Part shown: positions 14,080 through 22,203 of the stretch, piece after piece
Layout: every line of letters begins with the position of its first letter
Position numbering within the stretch: the first letter of the stretch is position 1
Source of the DNA: an uncultured Bacilli bacterium
Lineage (GTDB): Bacteria > Bacillota_I > Bacilli_A > RF39 > UBA660
Length of the DNA: 26,054 bases
Assembly (NCBI GenBank): GCA_910585335.1
Contig: CAJUCU010000002.1
Span: 1 to 26,054, forward strand
Direction of reading: 5' to 3'
The notes under the pieces: model-generated
Seen by the model: the letters and a program-made list of their open reading frames with translations, nothing else
The model's database searches: none
Told to the model about the DNA's origin: nothing
Position numbers and translations under genes: made by a program

Positions 14080-15150
14080 ATAAGTATTTGGAAACATATC
14101 AAACAGTTTAATACTGTCCATTTTATAAGCGGATTCCATTCGTTTCAAATCTCTAATCAACGTTCTTTTATTACAAGAAATATAAATAATCTTCTGTGGA
14201 TAGATACGAATCATTTCATCTAATGCTTTCTTTTGAATACCACCACGAGGAGGATCTACAATAATAAAGTCATATTGATTTTGAAGCTTCTTAATATAAT
14301 CTGAAACATTACCACAAAGAAAAGAGACGTTAGAAGCATGATTCAATTCTTTATTATAATGTGCATCCCCGATCGCCTCTTCAACAATTTCAATTCCCAA
14401 AACACGTTCTACTATATCATGAATATAAATACCAATCGTACCAATCCCACAATATAAATCCAAAACGTTTTTAGCCCCTAATCGCAAAACAGTTTCATAC
14501 ACATAATCATACAGTTTTTTAGTAACTTCTCCATTCACTTGAAAAAAAGAACGTGAAGAAATACGATATTTTTTAGTACCAATAAAAGAGACAATTGTTT
14601 TTTTTGTATCTCCAATTAACATATCATCATTCTGGTTGCTCACACGAATCATCACATCTTTTTCAACAGGAAGTGTTGGTATTATTTCATTAATTCGTTC
14701 ATCTACAAGTAAACATTTTTCAATAGGCACTAACTCATGGCTTTCTTCTTTATAAAAACCTAAATTTTTACCATCACTATGAAGCGTTATTTTATTTCTA
14801 TAGTGATATGGCGTTCCTTTTTCTATCCCTAAATATTGAAAGTCTGTAATATCATTTTTCGCTAATTCTTCTAATACTGCATTCTCTTTTAGTTTGAGAG
14901 ATGCCTCATAACTCATCTCACCTAAATCACAGCCACCACAACTTTTATAATAAGGACAACGTGCCTCTATTCTGTCCTTAGATTTTTCTATATACCGAAC
15001 TACCTCAGCGATACTATAGTTTTTCTTCTCCTCTATTATTTTGATTTCTACAACTTCCCCTTTTTGAGCACCGATAACAAAACATACTTTGTTTTCTATC
15101 CTAGTAACACCACGACCAAAATAATCAAAAAAATCAATTTTTACAACCAT
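14044..15150 (-). CDS. rlmD: 23S rRNA (uracil-C5)-methyltransferase, RlmD/RlmCD/RumA type
   Basis: This enzyme methylates uracil C5 in 23S rRNA with S-adenosylmethionine. The product is 368 residues, shorter than many (~450). An N-terminal TRAM-like domain (residues 1-55) is followed by the iron-sulfur cysteines C65, C71, C74 and C146, then SFFQVN. The SAM-binding motif is VLDLYCGIGTIG (229-240), followed by IVDPPRGG and the catalytic ISCNK (Cys326), and the conserved C-terminus TYHVECVCLL. The exact methylated position (747 or 1939) cannot be told from sequence, so the symbol is approximate. GAGGAAG stands 4 bases before the ATG. The gene's 3' end is the integration site of the island downstream. 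Confidence 0.9.
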   Translation of the reverse strand: MVVKIDFFDYFGRGVTRIENKVCFVIGAQKGEVVEIKIIEEKKNYSIAEVVRYIEKSKDRIEARCPYYKSCGGCDLGEMSYEASLKLKENAVLEELAKNDITDFQYLGIEKGTPYHYRNKITLHSDGKNLGFYKEESHELVPIEKCLLVDERINEIIPTLPVEKDVMIRVSNQNDDMLIGDTKKTIVSFIGTKKYRISSRSFFQVNGEVTKKLYDYVYETVLRLGAKNVLDLYCGIGTIGIYIHDIVERVLGIEIVEEAIGDAHYNKELNHASNVSFLCGNVSDYIKKLQNQYDFIIVDPPRGGIQKKALDEMIRIYPQKIIYISCNKRTLIRDLKRMESAYKMDSIKLFDMFPNTYHVECVCLLNRR

Positions 15151-15210
15151 AAAACTTCCTCTTTTCTAATAATATTATAACACATGGACATACTAATATT
15201 GGTGAAGAGA

Positions 15211-16614
15211 ATGAAAAAATTCGTAAAAACTTTAGAGAAACAATTTTCATTAAATGGAGACTATATTTTTAAAGAAATCAAACTGGGCAGAAAATGGATT
15301 TACTTTGCATTTAATGAAGTTTTAACTTCTTCTACTTATGTAAATGATTTTATTTTAAAACGAATCACAAAAATAAAGCCACAAGACTTTTATAATTTAA
15401 TGAACGTTTTACCAGATGCCAATATGAAGGAGATTACAAAAGAAGAAGTCATCTATTACATGCATCAGGGATTTATTATTATTTTTTCTGGTAATATTAT
15501 TGCTATTGAAGCGAAAGCCTCTCTAGATAGAGGGGTAAGTGCCATTGAGAGTGAATTAAGTATCAAAGGTCCAAAGGATGCTTTTTCAGAAAACTTTAAC
15601 ACCAACCTCGGACTAATTAGAAGAAGAATTAAATCAGAACATTTAATTGCAGAACGAAGAGAAATTGGAAGAAGTACCAAAACTTCTATTGGTATTTTAT
15701 ATATGAACGATATTATTGATAATGGTCTCTTAGAACAAGTGAAAAAAAATCTAGAAACTATCGATATTGATGGTATTATGGATGCTACCTATTTACGCGA
15801 AAACTTAGAAGCACATAAAACTTTCTTTCCAACCATCTCATCTACAGAGCGTCCTGATAAAGTAGCAATGGCACTACTAGAAGGAAAAATAGCAATTATT
15901 GTAGATATGAGTCCTTATGTTTTAATTATGCCCACTTTTCTCATTGATTATTTTCATACTGTAGATGATTATTATCAAAAACCAATCAATATTTCTTTTA
16001 TTCGAATTATTCGTCTTTTAGCCTTTCTCATGGCGATTTTTACTCCCGCGTTTTATCTAGCAGTAACAACACATGACTTTGATATGATTCCCCTAAATCT
16101 TCTCCTCAGTTTGAAAGCACAAAGAGAAAGTGTCCCCTTCCCTGCTTTGATAGAAGCGATGCTAATGAGTATTTCGTTTGAAGTGCTTAGAGAAAGTGAT
16201 ATCAGAATGTCATCTACTACTGGTAGTGCTGTCTCTATTTTAGGCGGATTAATCTTAGGAGACGCTGCTGTTTCTGCTGGAATCATTTCACCGATTATGA
16301 TTATCGTAATTGCCATATCGGCAATTTCTGGTCTCGTTTTTCCATCGATTGAACTAGTTAGTGCTATTCGGTGGTGGCGCTTTATTATGATGATTTTAGC
16401 AACCATGTTTGGTGTATGGGGAATCTTAATTGGTACCGTAATTTTATTTATTCGCCTTTATTCTCTAAAATCACTAGGCAAACCATATCTTTATCCGTTT
16501 TTACCATTTAATAAATTAGAACAAAAAGATGCCATTATTAAAGTCAATAATCGAGGAGAAAAATATCGTAATCCACTTCTTACCAAAAATAGAAAGCGAG
16601 GATTTTACCGATGA
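15211..16614 (+). CDS. Spore germination receptor A-subunit, GerA family
   Basis: The product is 467 residues from the ATG at 15211 (GGTGA 5 bases upstream); an earlier in-frame ATG at 15184 has no binding site. Family motifs are GPKDAFSEN, NLGLIRRRIK and ERPDKVAMALLEGKIAIIVD in the N-terminal half, then membrane segments containing FPALIEAMLMSISFEVLRES and a Gly-rich STTGSAVSILGGLILGDAAV. GerA A-subunits sit in the spore inner membrane with a B (transporter-like) and a C (lipoprotein) subunit and respond to nutrients. Here a C-like gene follows with an ATGA overlap, but no B gene is present in the window. The gene suggests spore formation or descent from a sporulating ancestor. It is divergent from rlmD. 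Confidence 0.9.
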   Translation: MKKFVKTLEKQFSLNGDYIFKEIKLGRKWIYFAFNEVLTSSTYVNDFILKRITKIKPQDFYNLMNVLPDANMKEITKEEVIYYMHQGFIIIFSGNIIAIEAKASLDRGVSAIESELSIKGPKDAFSENFNTNLGLIRRRIKSEHLIAERREIGRSTKTSIGILYMNDIIDNGLLEQVKKNLETIDIDGIMDATYLRENLEAHKTFFPTISSTERPDKVAMALLEGKIAIIVDMSPYVLIMPTFLIDYFHTVDDYYQKPINISFIRIIRLLAFLMAIFTPAFYLAVTTHDFDMIPLNLLLSLKAQRESVPFPALIEAMLMSISFEVLRESDIRMSSTTGSAVSILGGLILGDAAVSAGIISPIMIIVIAISAISGLVFPSIELVSAIRWWRFIMMILATMFGVWGILIGTVILFIRLYSLKSLGKPYLYPFLPFNKLEQKDAIIKVNNRGEKYRNPLLTKNRKRGFYR

Positions 16615-17076
16615 AAAAAATATTACTTTTATTTAGTTTTATTTTTCTTTTCACTGGTTGTATCAAATATCAAGAATTAAATAACATGGCCATCATCACA
16701 ACCATGGCAATAGAAAAAAAAGAAGAGAAATATCTAATTACACTAAAAGAAACCATTCCTAAGAAAGAAGAAAACAAAGTAGCAACAGAATACAAGTATT
16801 ATAAAGGAGAAGGAAAAAATATCGAAAAAGCGTTAGAAGACGCTAGCAATAACTCGTCCAAAGATATTTATTTAAAACAAGTTCAAAACATCATGGTAAC
16901 AGAAAACAAGCTTTTAAAAGCAGTTCCTGCCAATTTCAAAAATAATATCGTCTTATTTCGAGTTAAATAATTTAGCCAAAGACAAAACGGTCACACTAAA
17001 AGATTTTAGAAAAAACAAGAAAAAAAAGATACCTTTCATCAAGGTATACAAAGGTGAACTATTAATAAAAGACTAA
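16611..17076 (+). pseudogene. Short GerAC-like lipoprotein gene, frameshifted
   Basis: The first 119 codons encode a lipoprotein signal (KKILLLFSFIFLFTGC) and the N-terminal Ger(x)C pattern YQELNNMAIITTMAIEK, then GKNIEKALEDASNN and KQVQNIMVTE. The frame stops at about 16970. Removing one T near 16968 restores a reading frame of NLAKDKTVTLKDF, a Lys-rich run, and FIKVYKGELLIKD to a stop at 17074-17076, giving about 154 residues. Even restored, it is under half the usual ~370 residues of GerAC and keeps only the first domain. It overlaps the A-subunit gene by four bases and converges, by its last bases, on the gene at 17073. It may be decay or a sequencing error in a genuinely short C subunit. 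Confidence 0.65.
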
Positions 17077-17639
17077 GATTCTAATTTCGTACAAGTATAT
17101 CCCAAACCTTCATAATACTTTTTCTGGTTTGGCAACAAATTAAAATAATGATTAAGTTCGGAAACACTACTGTTTTGCTGTAGTGTTTCTTTTGTTAAAA
17201 CTACCGTAAAATGATTGGCATCTTCTGTAACAGATGTATCCACTAAATTACGAAATAAATCAATGGCAGGATCCATAATCATAACGTTACTTTGAGCAGT
17301 GTTAGGTGCTGTTTGCTCCTCTGCTGCATTATCACCATCAGCAGGAACATTTTCAGAAGGATCAGCACCAGTATCAGTATTTTCTTGAGCAGAAACTTTA
17401 TAAGTAAGTGTTACAGTATTAGCCTCTCCATTTAAAAATTTTGTTTTGCTATTAATCTGATATGATCCGTCATCACTTGTCTTATTACAAGTCAAAAGAA
17501 CCACTTTATCTTTTAAAACAGGATTATTGTTTACTGCTTCTTTTGGCACGGCTACTCTAAGTACAGGTGGAACTATAATAAGTAATGCTAAGAAAGCCAT
17601 TCCAATGTAAACCAAAATATCATTCGACTTTTTCTTCAT
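17073..17639 (-). CDS. Hypothetical membrane-anchored secreted protein
   Basis: I do not recognise this family. The product is 188 residues: a short basic start (KKKSND), one membrane segment (about 9-30), and an extracellular part. That part contains a beta-like region with LLTCNKTSDDGSYQINSK, a low-complexity Glu/Asp/Ala/Pro linker (near 88-115), and a final region ending YYEGLGYTCTKLES. Two cysteines (near 51 and the C-terminus) could pair. The start follows the stop of the upstream gene by one base, with AGAGGAAG before it, so the two are translationally coupled and probably work together. Confidence 0.7.
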   Translation of the reverse strand: MKKKSNDILVYIGMAFLALLIIVPPVLRVAVPKEAVNNNPVLKDKVVLLTCNKTSDDGSYQINSKTKFLNGEANTVTLTYKVSAQENTDTGADPSENVPADGDNAAEEQTAPNTAQSNVMIMDPAIDLFRNLVDTSVTEDANHFTVVLTKETLQQNSSVSELNHYFNLLPNQKKYYEGLGYTCTKLES

Positions 17640-17640
17640 A

Positions 17641-18327
17641 TTACTTTTCTTCCTCTAACGAAATAATTTCAGGTTCTTCTAATACTTCCACTTCTTCTGC
17701 TGGAACAGAAGGAGAAGTAGAAAATTGTTTCATTTCTTCTTGAATAGTCTCTTCAATTGGTGGCAAAGTAGAATCTACTTCTTCTAAACTAGGCACAACT
17801 ACTTCACTTTCTAAAACTGGAGACTCTAACGGAAGCGTTGGCGTTGGAGCAACCTCAGAAGAAGGAAGTACTTCACTTGGCTCTACAGGAGCATCCATCA
17901 CTTGTTCTGTGTCAGTAGCAGCATTCTTTAAAAGCGATGGAGTAGCTTTCTTTTTCTTAGGCTTATGATATATTGTCTTTAAGAATTTAACAATATACCA
18001 AATAACAAAGATAAATGGAATAACTATGAAATACTTAAGCAAATAATAAAGCATTTTCTTTTCTTCCACCAAGCCATATTCTTGCATTTTTTCAGTCATC
18101 GCAACAGAAAATCCTACTGCAATAGCTAAAATAGTTCCCGTAATAATAATCCCGATTAAAGAACTCCAAAAATCCATTACAAAATTATAGTGAGGATCAT
18201 CATGGTCTTTATTTTTTTTAGAGTAAACAAATAAAGAAATACCCACTAGTAATACAACGATAACAACCGGGACAAAAACATATGTCATAATCCCCTTCAT
18301 ATACGGAATATCGTAAAATATTTTCAT
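17641..18327 (-). CDS. Hypothetical membrane protein with acidic Pro/Glu-rich tail
   Basis: The family is not recognised. The product is 228 residues with three hydrophobic segments in the first half (about 14-33, 52-72 and 90-112), a basic patch (HKPKKKKATPS), then an ~100-residue low-complexity tail rich in Pro, Glu, Val and Ser with repeated PxLPLESP and PSxEE-like units. The tail may be a flexible spacer or binding arm. The typical AGGTGAT ribosome binding site precedes the ATG at 18327. It is the first gene of a two-gene unit with the secreted protein downstream. Confidence 0.7.
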   Translation of the reverse strand: MKIFYDIPYMKGIMTYVFVPVVIVVLLVGISLFVYSKKNKDHDDPHYNFVMDFWSSLIGIIITGTILAIAVGFSVAMTEKMQEYGLVEEKKMLYYLLKYFIVIPFIFVIWYIVKFLKTIYHKPKKKKATPSLLKNAATDTEQVMDAPVEPSEVLPSSEVAPTPTLPLESPVLESEVVVPSLEEVDSTLPPIEETIQEEMKQFSTSPSVPAEEVEVLEEPEIISLEEEK

Positions 18328-18428
18328 ATCATCACCTATTATATACTATAACATAATCATATATAGATTTCAAACTCTTTTCATGAAAATTATCACGATA
18401 TATTTTTACTTAACACTTTAAGATACAC

Positions 18429-19250
18429 TTACCTTTGACATTTAGAACAAAAATAAGTTCCTCTTCCACCAACTACAATTTTTTGAAAAACACCTCCACA
18501 TTCTGGACAACATTCTCCGCTTTTTCCATGTACAAATAGTTCATTTTGAAACAAGCCATGAACGCCTTCACTTGACGTAAAACTTTTAATAGTAGTACCC
18601 CCTAAAGAAATCGCTTTATCTAAAACAATCTTCGTATTAGCAATAATAATTTCACATTCTTTTTTGGTAACTTCATTAGAAGGACGCTTAGGATGAATAT
18701 GACTTAAATATAAAATCTCATCATCATAAATATTACCAATTCCGGCAATAATAGATTGATCAAGTAAAGTTGTCTTAATAGGAATTCTCTTTTTCTGAAA
18801 CTTTTGATAAAGATATTCACTCGTCAAATGACAATCATCATATTCATATCCTAACTGCGAAAGTGGTAATCTAGAATAAACATCTACCTTGTCTAGCAAA
18901 TGCATTTTTCCAAATTTACGAACATCAGAAAAGCGAAACTCTTCTTTTCCATCTAGTGTCAAAACAACATGTTCATGCTTTCCACGTTTTTCTCCTACAG
19001 GACGAAAGAAAAATTTCCCTTCCATCCGTAAATGAATCAGCAAAGCCTTTGTAGTAAGCATTACAACAAGCCACTTTCCACGAGTTTGAATACTTTCTAT
19101 CTTCTCGCCCTTTATATCATGTCGAAATGCCCGCACACTAGGCTCTGCTATAATATTATCCCAATAAACATGACAATCCGTAATTGTCTTCCCAACGATT
19201 CTAGTTTTTAAACTCTTTGCAACAGTCAATACTTCTGGTTTTTCTGGCAT
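18429..19250 (-). CDS. mutM: Formamidopyrimidine-DNA glycosylase
   Basis: This repair enzyme removes oxidised purines such as 8-oxoguanine and cuts the strand by beta/delta elimination. The product is 273 residues, the usual length. The catalytic N-terminus is Pro-Glu after Met removal (MPEKPEV), with a conserved Lys near residue 59 and a C-terminal zinc finger (two cysteines in CPEC and two in CSKC at the end). It lacks any nuclease-VIII-specific replacement that I can see. AGGGGG stands 6 bases before the ATG. It follows polA by 19 bases, the usual Bacilli order, so both repair genes are co-transcribed. Confidence 0.95.
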   Translation of the reverse strand: MPEKPEVLTVAKSLKTRIVGKTITDCHVYWDNIIAEPSVRAFRHDIKGEKIESIQTRGKWLVVMLTTKALLIHLRMEGKFFFRPVGEKRGKHEHVVLTLDGKEEFRFSDVRKFGKMHLLDKVDVYSRLPLSQLGYEYDDCHLTSEYLYQKFQKKRIPIKTTLLDQSIIAGIGNIYDDEILYLSHIHPKRPSNEVTKKECEIIIANTKIVLDKAISLGGTTIKSFTSSEGVHGLFQNELFVHGKSGECCPECGGVFQKIVVGGRGTYFCSKCQR

Positions 19251-19269
19251 AATGTACCCCCTTTACAAA

Positions 19270-21879
19270 CTATTTGGCTTCGTACCAATTTCTACCAACA
19301 GCAATTTCTACAGAAAGTGGCACTGCAAGCTCCACAACATGTTCCATAATATCTCTGACAATATCTTTTACCACTTCAAGTTCTTCTTCGACTACATTAA
19401 ATACAAGTTCATCGTGCACTTGAATCAGCATTTTACTTTGAAGTCCTCGTTTTTCAAACTCGCGGTAAATAAGAACCATCGCTTTCTTCAAAATATCTGC
19501 TGCACTCCCTTGAATGGGTGTATTAAGTGCCATTCTCTCTCCAGCAGAACGAATCATATAATTCTTACTTTTTAATTCCTCAATAACACGCTTACGATTC
19601 ATAATAGTTCTGACATATCCTTTTTGATAAGCTTCGGCCTTTTCTGTTTCCATATATTGTGCAATTCCAGGATAAGCAGCTAAATAATGATCAATAAACT
19701 CCTTCGCTTGTTTAAAATCAATATTCAAATCCTCACTAAGTCCAAAACTACTAATACCATAAAGAATACCAAAATTAACCGCTTTCGCTGCCCGTCTTTG
19801 ATCTTTGGTAACATTATCCATTGGGATATGAAAAATATCAGAAGCAGTTTTGGTATGAATATCAGCCCCATGATTAAACGCATCAATCAAGTTCGTTGCG
19901 TTAGAAAAAGAAGCAAAAATACGAAGTTCCACCTGCGAGTAATCACTAGAAAGTAAATACGAATTGGTATCAGCTACAAAAGCTTTTCGAATAAGCCGCG
20001 CATACTGATCACGGGCTGGAATATTTTGAAGATTAGGACTCACACTAGAAAGTCTTCCCGTTCTAGTTAAAGTTTGATTAAACACCGTATGGATTCTTCC
20101 ATCCTCTCTTACTTCTTCTTTTAGTCCAACTGCATAATTGGTATAAAGCTTAGAAAGGGTACGATAATCTAATACCTTTTGAATAATTGGATGAAAGTCC
20201 ACCAAGCGATCCATAATTTCTTTATTAGTAGAAAAACTATTATTTTTTACTTTTTTAGGATATGGCAGTTCTAATTTAACAAACAAAATCTCTGCTAATT
20301 GCTTAGGAGATAAAATATTGAACTCCTCCCCTGCATCTTGATATATATCTTGCGCTAAAACATCTAACTGTTTACGCAAATCAACAGCAATATCTTCTAA
20401 ATAAGTGGAATCAACTTGAATCCCTGTAAGTTCCATATTAGCAAGAACAGAAGCCAAAGGCATCTCAACATCATAAAACAATGCCTCTTCCTCGTTTTCT
20501 TTCAACTCACGAAGCAAACGTTCTCTTGTTTCATAAATAACACGAGCCTTTTGAATAAGTACTTCTTGTAAATGACTCTCTTCTATTTCTTTAGGACGCT
20601 TATCTGTTCCATAAGTATCTTCATAAGCCTCTATTTCATAATCTAAAATTCTAGAAATAAAACTGATATCATCTTTCACAACATAATCAAGTAAATATGA
20701 TGCAATCATCATATCATAAGTAACATTCTTAGGATAAATACCATAAGTATCAAAAACAACAATACTCTTTTTTAAATCATATGTATATTTAACAAAGTCG
20801 TTCATAAACAAATGCTGATACTCTGAAAGTTGATTAGAAGAAATAAAATATCCTGCCTCTCCATCATAAATACCAATTCCTAAAAGAGACGACTTACTAT
20901 AATTAGAACCCCTAACTTCTATGTAAAAAGAATAATCTTTATTAGGAGAAAACGTAGCAATATCACGAATTGGTATTTCTACTTGTTCCATCTTTGGCTT
21001 TTGTTTTTCTTCTTCTGTTATATTTAGCTTTCGAAGTAGAGAATTAAATTCATATTCTTCTAACTTTTCGATAAATAGTTGCCGAGATATACCACGATAT
21101 TTTAAATCTTCTAGTTGAAAGTCAAGTGGTACTTCACGATAGATAGTAGCAAGGTCATAGCTCATATAAGCATTTTCCTTATCTAGTAAAAGCTTCTCTT
21201 TAGTCTTACCAGTCACTTCATCAATATGCTCATATAAATTATCTAAATTATCAAATTTAGAAAGAAGACGAATCGCTGTTTTTTCTCCAATCCCCTTTAC
21301 ACCTGGAATATGATCACTAGCATCTCCCATCAGAGCCTTTAAATCAATCATGCGAATAGGATCCACTTGATAAGTTTCACGAAATAACTTTTTATCCATC
21401 CGAATAAAACCAGTCTGTTTCAATAATTTAACATCCACTTCATCACTAATTAACTGCAATAAATCTTTATCACTACTAATAATAGTAGCAATAAATTCAT
21501 CTTCATCATCGACTATTTTAGAAATCGTTCCAATAATATCATCCGCTTCATAATTATCAATCTCATAATGATAAATACCCATAGCATCCAAAACACACTT
21601 GGCCTCAGGAAACTGAAGACGCAACTCCTCAGGCATCTCCTGTCTACCTGCTTTATAAGAGTCATATTTGTCATGTCGAAATGTTTTACCCTTGTCAAAA
21701 GCTACCATAATATACTGAGGATTTTCTTCTTCGATAATTTTATTCATCATGTTTATAAAACCATACAAAGCATTCGTTGGAAACCCTTTCGAGTTTCTCA
21801 TAATAACCCCATTGTAAGCGGTAGCATAATAACTACGAAACAATAAATTATTCCCATCTACTAATATTACCTTTTTCAT
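19270..21879 (-). CDS. polA: DNA polymerase I
   Basis: The product is 869 residues from the ATG at 21879, with AGGTGA ending 4 bases before it; the GTG three codons earlier lies inside that binding site. The N-terminal 5'-3' exonuclease (VDGNNLLFRSYYA, NYEADDIIG, GVKGIGEKTA) is complete. The middle 3'-5' exonuclease-like domain has lost its catalytic acids, as in Bacillus-type enzymes. The polymerase domain has motif A SSDYSQVELRIFA, motif B RRAAKAVNFGILYG and motif C QVHDELVF. It fills repair gaps and removes RNA primers. It heads the polA-mutM pair, with the SOS-type small gene directly upstream on the same strand, so read-through under DNA damage is possible. Confidence 0.96.
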   Translation of the reverse strand: MKKVILVDGNNLLFRSYYATAYNGVIMRNSKGFPTNALYGFINMMNKIIEEENPQYIMVAFDKGKTFRHDKYDSYKAGRQEMPEELRLQFPEAKCVLDAMGIYHYEIDNYEADDIIGTISKIVDDEDEFIATIISSDKDLLQLISDEVDVKLLKQTGFIRMDKKLFRETYQVDPIRMIDLKALMGDASDHIPGVKGIGEKTAIRLLSKFDNLDNLYEHIDEVTGKTKEKLLLDKENAYMSYDLATIYREVPLDFQLEDLKYRGISRQLFIEKLEEYEFNSLLRKLNITEEEKQKPKMEQVEIPIRDIATFSPNKDYSFYIEVRGSNYSKSSLLGIGIYDGEAGYFISSNQLSEYQHLFMNDFVKYTYDLKKSIVVFDTYGIYPKNVTYDMMIASYLLDYVVKDDISFISRILDYEIEAYEDTYGTDKRPKEIEESHLQEVLIQKARVIYETRERLLRELKENEEEALFYDVEMPLASVLANMELTGIQVDSTYLEDIAVDLRKQLDVLAQDIYQDAGEEFNILSPKQLAEILFVKLELPYPKKVKNNSFSTNKEIMDRLVDFHPIIQKVLDYRTLSKLYTNYAVGLKEEVREDGRIHTVFNQTLTRTGRLSSVSPNLQNIPARDQYARLIRKAFVADTNSYLLSSDYSQVELRIFASFSNATNLIDAFNHGADIHTKTASDIFHIPMDNVTKDQRRAAKAVNFGILYGISSFGLSEDLNIDFKQAKEFIDHYLAAYPGIAQYMETEKAEAYQKGYVRTIMNRKRVIEELKSKNYMIRSAGERMALNTPIQGSAADILKKAMVLIYREFEKRGLQSKMLIQVHDELVFNVVEEELEVVKDIVRDIMEHVVELAVPLSVEIAVGRNWYEAK

Positions 21880-21931
21880 TTTTATCACCTACTTATTTAT
21901 CATTATAACATGATAAAATTATAAAAGATAT

Positions 21932-22075
21932 TTATTTTACAGAAAGTGCCACCTCACTTTCTAGAACCTCATTCGCTTCTAATCTTTCAATCCGATTTGT
22001 TAAAACAAAAGTACAAAGAATGGCAACCAAATATATCAGTGTAACACAAACTCCTCTTTTTACTAATTCTTTCAT
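21932..22075 (-). CDS. 47-residue single-span membrane protein divergent from lexA (candidate SOS division inhibitor)
   Basis: This is a short gene with strong support. GGAGAGAGG lies 4 bases before the ATG, and its promoter (TTGACA, 17 bases, TAAAAT) contains an SOS box. The product starts MKELVKRG, has one membrane segment (about 9-25, VCVTLIYLVAILCTFVL) and an acidic tail (RIERLEANEVLESEVALSVK). By position and topology it resembles YneA of Bacillus and SosA of Staphylococcus, which are small SOS-induced membrane proteins encoded divergently from lexA that delay division. It is shorter than both and lacks the LysM domain of YneA; no sequence identity is claimed. polA begins 52 bases downstream. 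Confidence 0.75.
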   Translation of the reverse strand: MKELVKRGVCVTLIYLVAILCTFVLTNRIERLEANEVLESEVALSVK

Positions 22076-22103
22076 TTTCCTCTCTCCTTTCTTTGATAAT
22101 TCT

Positions 22104-22132
22104 ATTTTATATCATACACTTGTTCGTGTCAA
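22104..22132 (-). promoter_or_regulatory. Promoter of the 47-residue gene
   Basis: On the minus strand TTGACA (22127-22132) is followed after 17 bases by TAAAAT (22104-22109). The spacer is occupied by the LexA box at 22113-22126, which abuts the -35 element. Confidence 0.75.
22113..22126 (-). promoter_or_regulatory. LexA (SOS) box 1
   Basis: The minus-strand sequence CGAACAAGTGTATG matches the Bacillus SOS consensus CGAACRNRYGTTYG at 13 of 14 positions. It lies in the spacer of the promoter for the 47-residue gene. Confidence 0.75.
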
Positions 22133-22141
22133 TATGTTTTT

Positions 22142-22155
22142 GAAACATTTGTTTG
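22142..22155 (-). promoter_or_regulatory. LexA (SOS) box 2, weaker
   Basis: The minus-strand sequence CAAACAAATGTTTC matches the SOS consensus at 12 of 14 positions. It overlaps the -35 element of the lexA promoter (22153-22158), the right place for autoregulation. Confidence 0.5.
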
Positions 22156-22181
22156 ACATATGACAAATTTCGTGTTAATAT
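22153..22181 (+). promoter_or_regulatory. Promoter of lexA
   Basis: TTGACA (22153-22158) and TAATAT (22176-22181) are separated by 17 bases. The lexA gene follows with AAGGAGGAAC close before its ATG. Confidence 0.75.
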
Positions 22182-22203
22182 ATAGTCATGAAGGAGGAAC
22201 AAT

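Noticed and set aside
16053..16406. Minus-strand open frame of 117 codons inside the germination gene
   Set aside because: It is a shadow of the hydrophobic GerA coding sequence on the other strand, with no binding site or family pattern.
19687..19956. Plus-strand open frame of 89 codons inside polA
   Set aside because: It is antisense to the conserved polymerase motifs and has no independent support.
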